The notes: generated by a model not told the origin, from the letters alone. A stretch of 64,000 nucleotides of DNA from Pseudomonadota bacterium (GCA_018262195.1 JAGTRS010000005.1:60231-124230); one strand, 5' to 3'. Counted from the first letter of the stretch, positions 36,900 to 46,468 are shown. Program-made: numbers and translations.

Positions 36900-37526
36900 T
36901 TACGGCTTGGGAACCCTGATTCGACTGATCATCAACGAGCCGGACAAGGCGAACATGAGGACCAGCGGATGCAGCTTGAAGCCGCCAAGCGTCAGTTCGC
37001 CGAACCACAGTCCGCCGCCGACGGCACCCGTTGATGCGGCGAAAAACAGGATGCCAACGATCAGCAGCGAGGTGGGTATGGGCGTGCCTTCAAAGTATTT
37101 CACCTTGTCGCCACCGTCCGAAAGCGCTTCCGCAGTCACGTTGTAGCGCGCCAGCCGCGAGACGCCGCAGGCGACGAAGTAGGCGAGGACGATGCGGTCA
37201 AAGAGTCCGTTCATGCCCAGGGCGTAGCCCATCATCGCCGGGGCCACGCCAAAGGAAATGATGTCGGCCAGCGAATCCAGCTCGCGGCCGATGGCCGATG
37301 TTCTTTGACGCCAGCGAGCAATCCGTCCGTCCAGAACGTCAAAAATCAGCGCGGCAACGAGCAGCCCGCAGGCGAAATGGATGTGCCTGATATCGTCGGT
37401 CTGCAGATAGGTCATGGTCGAAAACAGCGCACCAACACCGCTGACGGCATTGCCGAGCGTGAACCAGTCGGCCAGATGAAACTCGCGAATCATCGAGAAC
37501 GGTTTGGGTTTTCCGGGTGTTGTCAT
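36900..37526 (-). CDS. pssA: CDP-diacylglycerol-serine O-phosphatidyltransferase (CDP-alcohol phosphatidyltransferase)
   Basis: 208 residues from ATG 37526. The CDP-alcohol phosphotransferase signature D-G-x2-A-R-x8-G-x3-D-x3-D is complete in the segment beginning FDVLDGRIARW and ending LDSLADIISFG, and about five membrane helices follow. The length and N-terminus (ADWFTLGNAVSGVGALFST) match PssA of Proteobacteria, which makes phosphatidylserine for phosphatidylethanolamine synthesis. It lies alone, without psd or ilv genes that often accompany pssA in Betaproteobacteria, so a paralogue elsewhere is possible. Confidence 0.88.
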   Translation of the reverse strand: MTTPGKPKPFSMIREFHLADWFTLGNAVSGVGALFSTMTYLQTDDIRHIHFACGLLVAALIFDVLDGRIARWRQRTSAIGRELDSLADIISFGVAPAMMGYALGMNGLFDRIVLAYFVACGVSRLARYNVTAEALSDGGDKVKYFEGTPIPTSLLIVGILFFAASTGAVGGGLWFGELTLGGFKLHPLVLMFALSGSLMISRIRVPKP

Positions 37527-37682
37527 GGCTACCAGTAGGTTGGGCGTTGTTCGGCGCGGTCGATACACGATGCCCGTTTCAGGCCGCTGACTCTGTGCGT
37601 TGCCACACAGTCCGGGTGGGCAGACGGAGCTATCGTTGCCGCCAAAAGCTGCTATCTGGCGGCCCCCAAACCGGAGAGATCG

Positions 37683-38807
37683 ATGAATTCCAGATTGAGA
37701 AATATCCTTGCTATGGCCTGCCTGGCCATCAGCACAGCGGCTGCCGCCGAGGTGACGTTCTATGAGCGCGAAGGCTTCGCCGGGCAATCGTTTTCCACCG
37801 ACCGGCAAGTCGGCAACTTCGAACGTTTCGGATTCAATGACCGCGCCTCGTCGGTCATCGTCAGCAGCGAGCGCTGGGAGGTCTGCGAAGACCGAAAGTT
37901 TCGCGGCCGCTGCGTTGTCTTGCGCCCCGGCGAGTACCCGTCGCTGGCGGCCATGGGCCTGAATGAACGCGTTTCATCGGTCAGGCTGATACAGCGCAAT
38001 GCCCGTATTTCGGCAAATCGATATGCGCCGGACCCCATTGCCGCACCCAGGGACAACGCAGTTCCGCAAATAACCTTCTTCGAACAGGAAGGTTTTGCCG
38101 GCCGATCATTCAAAACCGAAGACCGGGTCATCAACTTCGCACGCCAGGGCTTCAACGACCGCGCTTCATCCGCCATCGTTCTCAATCAACGCTGGGAGGT
38201 CTGTGAAAATGCCGGATTCACCGGCCGCTGCGTTGTCCTGCAGCCCGGCCGTTATCCATCACTGGCCGCGATGGGCTTGAATGATCGCATTTCCTCCGTA
38301 CGGGAAGTGGTTCGCGACGCACGCATTGAAGATAATCGTTATGCCCCAGCACCAGCGCCGATTTACGACAGTCGCCGGCGCAATGACGAGCGGCTTTACG
38401 AGGCCAATGTCACCTCCGTCCGCGCCGTCGTTGGAACGCCTGAGCAGCGCTGCTGGGTCGAACAAGAACAAATTGCCCCTGAACGCACAGCCGCCAACAT
38501 TCCGGCAGCCATCGCCGGCGTCGTCATCGGCGGCGTACTCGGCCATCAGATCGGTGACGGGCGCGGCAAGGATCTGGCCACGGCCGGTGGGGCTGTTGCC
38601 GGTGGGCTCCTTGGGGCCAATATCGGGCGCGGCGATGCACCGGCACAGACCCGCGATGTGCAACGCTGCAGCAATGCAACAAGCGCCGGACGCCCTGACT
38701 ACTGGGATGTTTCCTACTCCTTCCGTGGCCAGGAACATCGTGTGCAGATGGCCAATCCACCGGGACAAACCATCACCGTCAACGAGCGCGGCGAGCCCCG
38801 TTCCTGA
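37683..38807 (+). CDS. exported beta/gamma-crystallin-repeat protein with glycine-zipper tail
   Basis: 374 residues; GGAGA six bases before ATG 37683. A signal peptide (cleaved after about residue 22) is followed by two near-identical halves of about 85 residues (about 23-108 and 129-213), each with VTFYEREGFAGQSF-like and RWEVCEDRKFRGRC-like motifs of the beta/gamma-crystallin fold. A glycine-zipper segment (IAGVVIGGVLGHQIGDGRGKD and AGGAVAGGLLGANIG) follows and resembles the 17-kDa antigen/glycine-zipper 2TM family. Crystallin folds bind Ca2+. An envelope protein with stress or surface role is inferred. Confidence 0.85.
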   Translation: MNSRLRNILAMACLAISTAAAAEVTFYEREGFAGQSFSTDRQVGNFERFGFNDRASSVIVSSERWEVCEDRKFRGRCVVLRPGEYPSLAAMGLNERVSSVRLIQRNARISANRYAPDPIAAPRDNAVPQITFFEQEGFAGRSFKTEDRVINFARQGFNDRASSAIVLNQRWEVCENAGFTGRCVVLQPGRYPSLAAMGLNDRISSVREVVRDARIEDNRYAPAPAPIYDSRRRNDERLYEANVTSVRAVVGTPEQRCWVEQEQIAPERTAANIPAAIAGVVIGGVLGHQIGDGRGKDLATAGGAVAGGLLGANIGRGDAPAQTRDVQRCSNATSAGRPDYWDVSYSFRGQEHRVQMANPPGQTITVNERGEPRS

Positions 38808-38835
38808 ACACTTCGCAGCGTAAGCCGGGTAAATG

Positions 38836-38870
38836 AAAAATGGTGCAGATCCAATCTGCGCCATTTTTTT
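38836..38870. terminator. terminator between convergent crystallin-like and hydrolase genes
   Basis: A 15-bp stem (AAAAATGGTGCAGAT / ATCTGCGCCATTTTT, one G-T wobble) with a 3-nt loop and a seven-T tail, 29 nt after the crystallin-like stop. It can serve both converging transcripts. Confidence 0.85.
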
Positions 38871-38918
38871 ATTCAGTGATCGGGGGATGGCTTCTGCTTC
38901 GGCCCCCGGAAGCCGGCC

Positions 38919-39725
38919 TCAGGCCAGGCTTTCCAGCCATTCCTCAAGCTTGCCGGCTGCATCTGTCCATTGCGGGTCGAGCATCAGCATGTGACCGGCA
39001 CCGTCGATGATCTGCGTTTTGGCATTCCACGAAGCAGCCGTGAAGAAAAGCATCGAGGCCGGGAAGACCTGGTCGGCCGAACCGCCCATGACCAGCGCCG
39101 GAATGCGGGCCCGGCCACGGGCGCTGCGCAAGGGTGCGATCAGCATTTCGGTAACGGCCTTTTCCGATTCCGGCTGGATCAGCGGCAGGTACTCGACGGT
39201 TTCCTCCGGCGCCATGCTTGGCGAAAAATACACCCGGGCCATGGTGCGCATGGTTTTTTCGCTGACCGTGCCGTTGACCGCATTCGGCAACTCGGCAAAG
39301 AAATCCGGCATGGTCAGCGCAAAACGGCTGACGGTGCCACCCGTTCCGGTCGGCGGCACCGGCGCCAGAAAAGCCACGGCGCGCGCCGTACCCTGTTCAA
39401 GAAAACGCTGACTGACCAGGCAACCCATCGAATGGCCGATCAGCACCGGGGCAGCGGGCAGGCTGGCGACGGCCGCAGCCAGATCGGTAACGTAATCGTC
39501 GATGCCGAAATCGTCGAGATGCACCCGATCCGCCGGCCGGCTGCCGTGGCCGGAAAACTCAAGCGCGTAGCAGTCGTAACCCTGACCCTGGAAATACGGA
39601 ATGAAACGGACACCCCACAGCGCGGCGTTGCTGTAACCGCCATGGACGAAGAGCAACGGCGGCTTGGTACTTGGCTGGCGGGCGGGGTGGTGGTGGATGA
39701 CTGGGGGTTTTGTGGGCACTTGCAT
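38919..39725 (-). CDS. alpha/beta-hydrolase
   Basis: 268 residues. ATG 39725 is chosen over a longer upstream frame that runs into the cassette region. The fold motifs are clear: oxyanion loop FVHGGYSN, FSGHGSRPA, nucleophile elbow GHSMG, Asp near GGSADQVFP, and the catalytic His in DGAGHMLMLDP. The triad is therefore complete. It belongs to the broad esterase/lysophospholipase group; the substrate is unknown. Confidence 0.88.
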   Translation of the reverse strand: MQVPTKPPVIHHHPARQPSTKPPLLFVHGGYSNAALWGVRFIPYFQGQGYDCYALEFSGHGSRPADRVHLDDFGIDDYVTDLAAAVASLPAAPVLIGHSMGCLVSQRFLEQGTARAVAFLAPVPPTGTGGTVSRFALTMPDFFAELPNAVNGTVSEKTMRTMARVYFSPSMAPEETVEYLPLIQPESEKAVTEMLIAPLRSARGRARIPALVMGGSADQVFPASMLFFTAASWNAKTQIIDGAGHMLMLDPQWTDAAGKLEEWLESLA

Positions 39726-39812
39726 ATTCTTGGTTAAAAGAGGGGTGGCAGATAGAGATAGCTTTGTTATTTTGATTCTTAATTCACTCCGACCCCTTTG
39801 TTTATGCGAATT

Positions 39813-39907
39813 GCCTATCGTGGAAATGAGGGGCGCCGGAGCGCGTAGCGCGGAGGGAACCAACAAGCGCAGCTTGTTGGCTGTCCTGCTCGACTGCCAG
39901 GTAAGGC
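39813..39907 (-). mobile_element. degenerate attC-like site after the 151-codon cassette gene
   Basis: On the minus strand, 7 nt after the stop of the gene at 39915-40370, the sequence runs from GCCTTAC to GATAGGC over 95 bp. The ends are near-complementary imperfect versions of attC core sites (RYYYAAC and GTTRRRY). An internal hairpin CCAACAAGC/GCTTGTTGG (39860-39880) is present. Its place and length match attC, but the GTT core reads GAT, so it may be inactive. Confidence 0.4.
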
Positions 39908-39914
39908 ATCGGAT

Positions 39915-40370
39915 TCAAGCGCACTCCGTCGCATGTGCATGAAGGGACGTGACTCCCTCAAGTGCAGGCTCAATCGCTGGAAGCGAGTAGGCAGCAATAT
40001 CACGCATGTACCGAGAGACATACGGTTCATTGTGAAATGCATTTAGCGCTTCGACCCACGGTGGTGTGCCCATCTGGAGCTGCGTACACTCGACTGCCGC
40101 AAGCCTCCAAAGCTCTACAAGATTGTGACGGACACTCTGCTTTTTAAGCTCCTGATCGTTGCTATCTGACTTAAGAGCAATACTCTTCAACAAACATTCA
40201 GTGATGTGCCCCAGCAACAATACAAGAGCTTCACGCCTTGTCTCGTGGGCATTCGCTAACACAAGAGCGCCAGGAAGGAGTGCCGACGCTACACCGAGCA
40301 ACGCGCGACGTTTAGCGGGCGGAGAAAAGACAATATCGTCTGTTTTGGCGTGAATGCTTACAGTGGCCAT
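39915..40370 (-). CDS. cassette-borne hypothetical protein
   Basis: 151 residues; ATG at 40370 lies about 20 nt after the crossover end of an attC site, the normal spacing in integron gene cassettes. The protein is mostly helical, with one hydrophobic segment (ALLGVASALLPGALVLANA, about 23-41) and a Leu-rich middle. No family is recognised. It ends just before a degenerate attC-like site, so gene plus site form one cassette. Confidence 0.65.
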   Translation of the reverse strand: MATVSIHAKTDDIVFSPPAKRRALLGVASALLPGALVLANAHETRREALVLLLGHITECLLKSIALKSDSNDQELKKQSVRHNLVELWRLAAVECTQLQMGTPPWVEALNAFHNEPYVSRYMRDIAAYSLPAIEPALEGVTSLHAHATECA

Positions 40371-40390
40371 TGGTCTTTTTTCTAACGTAG

Positions 40391-40466
40391 AGCTAACCGG
40401 CGCTGCGCGGCTTTATCGCGCAGCGTCCAGCGACCGAAGGGAGCGAGGTTGAGCGCCGGGTTAGGC
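40391..40466 (-). mobile_element. integron attC recombination site (76 bp)
   Basis: On the minus strand it runs from GCCTAAC (40460-40466, a perfect RYYYAAC) through CGGCGC ... GCGCCG to GTTAGCT (40391-40397). The outer arms and the CGGCGC/GCGCCG inner arms pair, with an extra unpaired C in one arm, and a terminal hairpin GCTGCGCG/CGCGCAGC caps the structure. These are the features IntI recognises on folded single-stranded attC. The stop codon TAA of the DUF2971 gene lies inside the first core site. Confidence 0.75.
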
Positions 40467-41099
40467 AGCATCTTCAACCATTTCCTTCCACTCAGCATTA
40501 CCAGTGAGTGTTGATCGCACAATTCTCTTTTCAAGACTCTGGCATCCATCGATGGATAGCAAAAGTTGTTTCGCCGTAGAGAACAGACTTCTGTTAATCC
40601 ACGGATTAAAGGCGACTCGCTCAATAGACTCGATTGAAATGGGTATGTCTTTCTTTGTGACTTTCCCTCGCCTGCTTTCGTAAATGACTCGGAACTCTGA
40701 CTCGTCGATATATCCGCTGCGCTTTATGAATGGCAAATCCTCGATGAGTGGCGTGGTATTTCGCATTCGTTCAAGGGTGCGGTAATCAACTTCCCCGCAC
40801 GTGATGCCACGAATTGGTCTGAGGCGAGACAAGAGCTTTTCGCGATTGAAAACAACACAACAACCACTAGAGTCACCCGCAAACACTCGCCAATGATGAT
40901 AGGTCTCGGGTGCGTCAGTGAAGCACGCCGCTAACAAGACCGAGAGCCCGCGCTTTTCTTTGTATTGCTCAAGGCAGTGCTTGTCGTTTCCATCATCCCA
41001 AGAGCTTGGACTAAGAAGTGTTAACGATTTTGACTGAAGCAAATAGATTAGCGCGGGTAGGCTCGTGTAACGCCTAAGTGTCATTATCTTCCCAGTCAT
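40461..41099 (-). CDS. DUF2971 family protein in a gene cassette
   Basis: 212 residues. The DUF2971 pattern is recognisable: LPALIYLLQSKSLTLLSPSSWDD near the start, ACFTDAPETYHHWRVFAGDSSGCCVVF in the middle, and a Tyr/Glu segment YIDESEFRVIYE. DUF2971 genes are recurrent cargo of integron cassettes and genomic islands; biochemical function is unknown. The start lies 11 nt after a free core site GTTAGGC, and the stop is embedded in the attC site, completing a textbook cassette. Confidence 0.85.
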   Translation of the reverse strand: MTGKIMTLRRYTSLPALIYLLQSKSLTLLSPSSWDDGNDKHCLEQYKEKRGLSVLLAACFTDAPETYHHWRVFAGDSSGCCVVFNREKLLSRLRPIRGITCGEVDYRTLERMRNTTPLIEDLPFIKRSGYIDESEFRVIYESRRGKVTKKDIPISIESIERVAFNPWINRSLFSTAKQLLLSIDGCQSLEKRIVRSTLTGNAEWKEMVEDAA

Positions 41100-41109
41100 T
41101 ATGTGGTGT

Positions 41110-41116
41110 GCCTAAC
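41110..41116 (-). mobile_element. integron core site (GTTAGGC) upstream of the DUF2971 cassette
   Basis: GTTAGGC on the minus strand fits GTTRRRY exactly and marks where the DUF2971 cassette was joined. A recognisable partner core site (a full upstream attC or attI) was not found in the next 110 bp, so the boundary may be an attI or a decayed attC. Confidence 0.55.
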
Positions 41117-41147
41117 GCGAAGTGGACGTCACTAAAAAATCCATATG

Positions 41148-41193
41148 TGGATATTTGTTGCCGAATATGGATACATGTTTCCATTGCTGGATA
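41148..41193. repeat. three TGGATA repeats exactly 20 bp apart
   Basis: TGGATA occurs at 41148, 41168 and 41188, each followed by similar T-rich sequence, in an AT-rich 90-bp stretch just outside the cassette boundary. The constant 20-bp period, close to two turns of DNA, suggests a protein-binding array. Confidence 0.5.
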
Positions 41194-41210
41194 TCCCGAA
41201 ATATCTATTG

Positions 41211-41573
41211 CTAAGCATCTCTCACCATCCGCGTTTCGAGTTTGAGTGCCTTTATTTTCTTGAGCGGTACCAACCAGAGTTTGCGGTCCGGGTGCCAGGT
41301 GCCTCCCGCTTCCTTGACGCGTAAGCGTAGTTCGGTCTCGCTGTAGGCAATGCGTATCCACGCTGTTTTCTCGGGTTTTTCCGGTCGCTCTTCGATGATC
41401 GGCTCGACTGTGGTCAGGCAACAGTTTCGCAGCGGGTCGTGTCGGTAGCGAACGCATAGGAGCGCATCACCGAAGCGTTCCACAAGACGTTTGGTGCCGG
41501 GGGCTCCGGGCTTTAGCCGTTTGATGGCTGCGGTTTCGGCGGCGCGGTTCTCGCGGGGGGAGCTTGCTGGCAT
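41211..41573 (-). CDS. conserved hypothetical protein near integron boundary
   Basis: 120 residues from the ATG at 41573; an in-frame ATG at 41633 would add 20 unlikely residues. The sequence is basic, with KRLKPGAPGTKRLVERFGDALLCVRYR in the first third and RLRVKEAGGTWHPDRKLWLVP near the end. I recall similar short proteins from mobile or recombined regions of Proteobacteria, but no function or family name is certain. It may mark an older insertion next to sbcC. Confidence 0.6.
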   Translation of the reverse strand: MPASSPRENRAAETAAIKRLKPGAPGTKRLVERFGDALLCVRYRHDPLRNCCLTTVEPIIEERPEKPEKTAWIRIAYSETELRLRVKEAGGTWHPDRKLWLVPLKKIKALKLETRMVRDA

Positions 41574-41687
41574 CGTTATGCGCGCTTGCAAAAAGGGAAG
41601 GTGCAGCTTAATTGAGCGCCGGATATGGCACAAGCATTTGGCGGCAGGAATGAATTGTTGAGCAGACTGGCTGACTACCCAGAAAGC

Positions 41688-41735
41688 CTGCGGTCGACGT
41701 GAAAAATAGCCAATTTTCGACGTCGACCGTAGCAG
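41688..41735. repeat. strong inverted repeat downstream of sbcC
   Basis: Arms CGGTCGACGT (41691-41700) and ACGTCGACCG (near 41719-41730) are perfect 10-bp partners and continue as AAAA/TTTT toward a short loop and CTG/CAG outside. The structure is 13 nt after the sbcC stop. There is no terminal T-run on the sbcC side, so it is a transcript-stabilising hairpin or a relic of recombination rather than a classic terminator. Confidence 0.55.
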
Positions 41736-41747
41736 CTGTTCCGCTGC

Positions 41748-44700
41748 TTAAATCCTCAACCGCGAATACCCAACCCCGCCACCTTTCTCCACGCGAATCT
41801 GCGCCGGGATGCGTTCTTTCATGCCTTCGACGTGGCTGATGACGCCGATCATCTTGCCGCTGGCGTTGAGGGTGTCGAGAGCGTTGAGGGCGATTTCGAG
41901 GGTGTCGGCGTCAAGGGTGCCGAAGCCTTCGTCGAGGAAGAGCGAGTCGATGCTGGTCTTGTGGCTGACGAGGTCGGAAAGGGCCAGCGCCAGCGCAAGG
42001 CTGACCAGGAAGCTTTCGCCGCCGGAAAGGGTGCGAGTGTCGCGGGCGACTTCACCTTGCCAGCTGTCGACGATGTCGAGTTCGAGTTCGCCGGTGGTTT
42101 TTCGGCGCAGCAGGTAGCGGCCGTGCAGGCGGGCGAGGTGGGTGTTGGCGAGATGCAGCAGGTGGTCCAGCGTCAGGCCCTGGGCGAACTTGCGGAACTT
42201 GTCGCCCCGCGCTGAGCCGATCAGGCTGTCGAGGCGCTGCCAGAGGTCGCTTTCGGCGGTTTGCGCGGCGATATCATTGAACAGCGCCTGCTGGTTTTGC
42301 CGGGCTTGTTCGTCGCGAGTGAGCAGGGCGCGTTGGGCGCCAAGTTGTTCGCTGAGTTCGCGGCGGCTGGTTTCCAGCTGAGCGAGAGCTTCTTCGAGTT
42401 CGGCCAGCGGCGGAATGAGAGTCTCGGCTGAGTCTTGCGGCGGTGGCGTGGTTTGCAGGCGGCGCAGTTTTTCGCTGGCGGCTTTGAGCACTGCCTCAGC
42501 TTGTTGTTTGGCGAGTTGCCGGGTTTCCTTGATTTGCAGCAGGCGCTGGCGTTCTTCGGCGGGCAGCAGTGCCGCAGCGTAGGCGGCAAGGTCGGCGAAG
42601 GGGCTGGCGGCGAGTGCGGTTTGCCAGGTGGCCGATGCCTCGGCGACGGTTTTTTTCTGCTGTGCGAGATTGGCTTCGAGTTGGGTCTGCCGGCCGTGTT
42701 GGGCGGCGAGTTGCTGCGTCAGGTCGGCAATGGTTTCGGCGCAGCGGGTGAGGGCCGTCGCCGGGTCGTCGGTGGCTTCGTCAGGCCTTGGCTCCTGTTC
42801 AGCGGCCTGGCGTTCGGCGGCGAGCGTTTTCCAGCGTTCCTGCCACTGCGCGGCCTGCGTCTGCGTGGCATCAAAGCGATCCTGCTGTTTGATCAGGATT
42901 TCGGCCAGTTCGTGGCGGCGTTTCTGGGTTTGCTGCCAGTGCAGCCATTCGGCATCGCGCTCCTGCAGCCAGATGGCTGGATCGGCCGGGATTTCGTAGC
43001 CGGCTTCGGTCAGCGTGGCCGCTAGTCTGCTGTCGAGTTCGGCCTTTTCCTGAAGCAGTGTTTGCACCGCTTTTGCGAGTTCAGTCTGACGAAGCTGGGC
43101 GGTTTGCGCAGTCTGTTGCAACAGCTTTTGCTGGTTGCTGGCGTTGAGCAGGGCTTGGGCGGCTTCGGTGGCGGTCTTGCGGGCGGCGTTCAGCGCGAGT
43201 TCGCCCTGGTCGGCGGCTTTCATCCGCTCGGTGAGTTTGGCGACTGCCTGTTCGGCGGTATTGCGTGCGGTGGCCAGGGTTTGGGCATCCTGCCAGGCGT
43301 CGGCAGGCAGCGGCGTTTTACCGCTCAGGCTGGCGAGGAGTTCGGTCCATTCAGCCTGGGCGCGGGCGATGTCCTGCGTTGTCCGGGTTTGCTGGGCCAG
43401 CCATTCCTTTTGCGTGGCCTGCGTTGCCGCCTGTTCGGCTTTGGCTTGCTGGCCTTTCTGGACCAGCGCTTCGAGTGCGGCCTGCTTTTCCTTGAGCGCT
43501 GTTTCAGTGGCGGAAACGTCAAGCGCTGTGTAGTCGGCAATGGCCGGGTGTTCGTGCGCGCCGCACAGCGGGCAGGCTTCGCCTGGCTGCAATTGCCGGC
43601 GATGCGTTTCCAGGCTCTGGATGCGGCGTTCCTGCTCGAGCAGCTTCTGCTTGTCGGCAACTTGGGCGGCGAGCTCCTTGTGCTGGTCGCGCAGGGCGCC
43701 CAGCGCCTTTTCCTGGGCAGCGATCTTCTGCTCGCCCTGCTGGACTTGCGTGGCCTGCGTTGTTTGCAGCATGGCCAGTTCACGGCGGCGCTGGGCGAGG
43801 GCTTCGAGTTGCTGCCAGCGGTTGAGGCCAGCCTGCTCGCGTTGCCAGTGCTGGCGCAGTTCGGCCAGCGTCTGTCCGGCCAGGCGCTGGTTCTGCTCGG
43901 CCTGGGTTTTTTCCAGTGCGGCATCGGCGGTGGCTTTGGCCTTTTCGGCGCTGGCAACTGCGCCGGCTTGTGCGGTGCTCTGGCGGGCGGTTTCGGCGAT
44001 TTCCTGTTCGAGTTTTTGCTGCGCCTGCTGCTGCGCGGCGAGGTCGCGGCCCAGCTTTGCCCGTTGTTCAAACTGCTGGCGCCAGACGCCGAGGCGTTCG
44101 CCGAGCTGGGCGCGTTGCGGCTGGGCGGCACAGAAGTCGTCGATTTGTTTGGCTTCGCGCTGGCTTTGTTGCAGGGCTTGCCGGGCCTGCTCGGCAAGCT
44201 GGGTGCTGAACTGCCTGGCGGCCTGGTACTGCTTGATTTGTTCGGCCTGCAGTTTTTCGCGGTCGGCGTGCAGGGCCTTGAGTTCGGCTTCGGTTTGCTG
44301 GCTGGCCGTGCTTGCCTGTTGCCATTGCAGGTGCAGCGGCTTCAGGGCCTCGGCCGGTTCGCTGTCGGCGAGTATCTTCAATTCCGGTGCCGCCGCAGTC
44401 AGTGCCGTATCTGCTTCCTGCTGCTTGCCTTCGGCCGCTTTGACGTCCTGTTCGCCTTGCGCCAAATCGAGACGCCACTGGTGCTGGGTCTGGGTTTGCT
44501 GGTGGCGGCGGTGGACGTCGGTGAGTTGCGTTTCGAGGCGGCCGGCTTCTAGTTGCATGGCGGCGCGCTGCTCGTCGCTCAGCAGTTCCATGCCGTCGGC
44601 GCGGGCTTTCAGCTGGTCAAGCTGGTTTTTGGCATCGCGCGCCTGTTCGAAAACCTTGCGCGAAATTTCGCCATAGATTTCAGTGCCGGTCAGTTCTTCG

Positions 44701-45227
44701 AGCAGTTCGGCCCGCTCGTTGGCACTGGCGTTCAGAAAGGCCGCGAAGCCGCCCTGGGCGAGCAGCATGGACTTGGTGAAGCGCGGGAAGTCGAGGCCGG
44801 TGATTTCGGCGATGCGCTTCAGCTTGTCGTTGGTCTGGGTGCTGAGGATGGTGCCGTCGCCATTGGCGGCAACTGAGGCCAGCTCAACCTTGGGCGCCTG
44901 AAGGGCGCCATCGATCTTGTCGCGGGCGCGGCGCTGGCTCCAGAAGGCGCGGTAGACGGCGCCCTTCACTTCGAATTCGACCTCGGCCAGGCAGTCGGCG
45001 GTGTGCCGCGTCATGATGTCGTTGTCGGTAGCCGTGATGGTCTTCAGGCGCGGCGTCTGGTGGTAAAGCGCGAGGCAGATGGCGTCGAGCAGCGTCGATT
45101 TGCCGGCGCCGGTCGGGCCGGTGATGGCGAACAGGCAGTTGTCGGTGAACGGTGGCTTGTTGAAGTCGATGGTCCATTCGCCTTTGAGCGAATTGAGGTT
45201 TTTCAGGCGCAGGGTCAGGATTTTCAT
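41748..45227 (-). CDS. sbcC: exonuclease subunit SbcC
   Basis: 1159 residues, normal for SbcC. The N-terminal ATPase half has the Walker [10 protein letters not shown] near residue 37. Two very long coiled coils rich in Gln, Ala and Glu flank the zinc hook CPLC (Cys552 and Cys555). The C-terminal half has the ABC signature [20 protein letters not shown] and Walker [13 protein letters not shown]. With SbcD it forms a DNA-end and hairpin-cleaving nuclease (Mre11-Rad50 type). The start overlaps the sbcD stop by 4 nt. Long antisense frames in the coiled coil are artefacts. Confidence 0.96.
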   Translation of the reverse strand: MKILTLRLKNLNSLKGEWTIDFNKPPFTDNCLFAITGPTGAGKSTLLDAICLALYHQTPRLKTITATDNDIMTRHTADCLAEVEFEVKGAVYRAFWSQRRARDKIDGALQAPKVELASVAANGDGTILSTQTNDKLKRIAEITGLDFPRFTKSMLLAQGGFAAFLNASANERAELLEELTGTEIYGEISRKVFEQARDAKNQLDQLKARADGMELLSDEQRAAMQLEAGRLETQLTDVHRRHQQTQTQHQWRLDLAQGEQDVKAAEGKQQEADTALTAAAPELKILADSEPAEALKPLHLQWQQASTASQQTEAELKALHADREKLQAEQIKQYQAARQFSTQLAEQARQALQQSQREAKQIDDFCAAQPQRAQLGERLGVWRQQFEQRAKLGRDLAAQQQAQQKLEQEIAETARQSTAQAGAVASAEKAKATADAALEKTQAEQNQRLAGQTLAELRQHWQREQAGLNRWQQLEALAQRRRELAMLQTTQATQVQQGEQKIAAQEKALGALRDQHKELAAQVADKQKLLEQERRIQSLETHRRQLQPGEACPLCGAHEHPAIADYTALDVSATETALKEKQAALEALVQKGQQAKAEQAATQATQKEWLAQQTRTTQDIARAQAEWTELLASLSGKTPLPADAWQDAQTLATARNTAEQAVAKLTERMKAADQGELALNAARKTATEAAQALLNASNQQKLLQQTAQTAQLRQTELAKAVQTLLQEKAELDSRLAATLTEAGYEIPADPAIWLQERDAEWLHWQQTQKRRHELAEILIKQQDRFDATQTQAAQWQERWKTLAAERQAAEQEPRPDEATDDPATALTRCAETIADLTQQLAAQHGRQTQLEANLAQQKKTVAEASATWQTALAASPFADLAAYAAALLPAEERQRLLQIKETRQLAKQQAEAVLKAASEKLRRLQTTPPPQDSAETLIPPLAELEEALAQLETSRRELSEQLGAQRALLTRDEQARQNQQALFNDIAAQTAESDLWQRLDSLIGSARGDKFRKFAQGLTLDHLLHLANTHLARLHGRYLLRRKTTGELELDIVDSWQGEVARDTRTLSGGESFLVSLALALALSDLVSHKTSIDSLFLDEGFGTLDADTLEIALNALDTLNASGKMIGVISHVEGMKERIPAQIRVEKGGGVGYSRLRI

Positions 45228-46468
45228 GCTTCTTCACCCTGCAGGCTGGCGACGACGGCGCGGTAGCGTTCGCTCAAGGCTTGCTGCATCTCGTCGCCGA
45301 GTTCTTCCTGCTGCAGGCGGCGGGCGAAGACGTCGTGCGGGCTGAGTTCGTCCAGGGTTTCGCTGGCTTCTGCCGCCAGGCGTGCGACGGCGTTGCCGCG
45401 CTGGCGGCGGATGCGCAGGACCTCGACCGGCCATCCTTCAGTCAGTGCTTCGATGCGCGCGGTCAGATCGGCCAGGTAATCGTCTTCGGCGACTATGACT
45501 TCCAGCCAGGCCGGGCATTCGCGCGTGCCTTGGGCGGCGGCAGCGCCGATTGCGCCGGCCAGTGATTCGAGATTGCCGCTGACGGCAACCAGTGCCTGGA
45601 ATCTCGGCACTGGGAGGATGGTGACGGCCTTGAGGCCGTCGCTGTCAATATCGACGAGCAGCATTTCTTTGGCTTGCTTCGCTTCGTCGAAGCTGAGCGG
45701 CAATGGCGAGCCGCAGTAGCGGATGTGTTCCAGCCCGCCGACTTTCTGCGGCCGGTGGATGTGGCCGAGGGCGATGTAAGCGGCTGGCGGGAAGGCGGTG
45801 GTGGGGAAGGCTTCGAGGGCGCCGACGTAGATTTCACGCACCGATTCGCTGGTGCTGGCGCCGACGGTTGTCAGGTGGCCGGTGGCGATGATGGGTAGCT
45901 GGCGGCCGAAATTCGGGCCGAGTTGGGCGGCCAGCGACTGCTGGCGTTCAACGGCGGCGGCGAAAACGGCGCTGTAATGTTCCTGGATGGCCGTTTGCAG
46001 CGACAGCTGCTTGTCTTCGGCGCTTTGCCCGGCCTGGCTTTGCAGCACGTCGCGCGGGCGGATGAAGGGAATGGCGCAGACGATGCAGCCGGGTTCGCCG
46101 TTGCGTTGCGGCAGGACGATAACCTGCGTCGCCGGGTCGGCGTGCGTTGCGCCGATGACGGTGGTGCCCAGATGGGCGAGGAGTTCGCGGCTTTCGCCCA
46201 GTGTGGCCGGCGAATCGTGGTTACCGCCGAGCACCAGCAGCGGTATGCCGGCCTTGTACAGTTGCCCGACCAACTGGTTGTACAGCTCGCGGGCGTAGCT
46301 GGGCGGGGTGCCTGTGTCGAAGATGTCGCCGGCGATCAGCAAGGCATCCACCGCCTGCGTTTCCACTTGTTCGAGCAGCCAGACGATCAGCGCCTGATGC
46401 TCGGCCTGCCGGCTCTTGCCCATGAAGTGCTGGCCGAGGTGCCAGTCGGAGGTGTGGAGGATGCGCAT
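45224..46468 (-). CDS. sbcD: exonuclease subunit SbcD
   Basis: 414 residues. Mre11-type phosphoesterase motifs are complete: [17 protein letters not shown] at the start, [19 protein letters not shown], and later TGHLTT and ALGHIHRPQ. These bind two Mn2+ ions. The C-terminal part contains the cap and SbcC-binding helices. The stop overlaps the sbcC start (ATGA), giving a two-gene operon in the usual order sbcD-sbcC. The complex processes DNA palindromes and protein-blocked ends. Confidence 0.96.
   Translation of the reverse strand: MRILHTSDWHLGQHFMGKSRQAEHQALIVWLLEQVETQAVDALLIAGDIFDTGTPPSYARELYNQLVGQLYKAGIPLLVLGGNHDSPATLGESRELLAHLGTTVIGATHADPATQVIVLPQRNGEPGCIVCAIPFIRPRDVLQSQAGQSAEDKQLSLQTAIQEHYSAVFAAAVERQQSLAAQLGPNFGRQLPIIATGHLTTVGASTSESVREIYVGALEAFPTTAFPPAAYIALGHIHRPQKVGGLEHIRYCGSPLPLSFDEAKQAKEMLLVDIDSDGLKAVTILPVPRFQALVAVSGNLESLAGAIGAAAAQGTRECPAWLEVIVAEDDYLADLTARIEALTEGWPVEVLRIRRQRGNAVARLAAEASETLDELSPHDVFARRLQQEELGDEMQQALSERYRAVVASLQGEEA

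Noticed and set aside
43062..44552. 496-codon open frame on the plus strand, Leu/Gly/Cys-rich
   Set aside because: Antisense shadow of the sbcC coiled coil; low-complexity composition and no ribosome-binding site.
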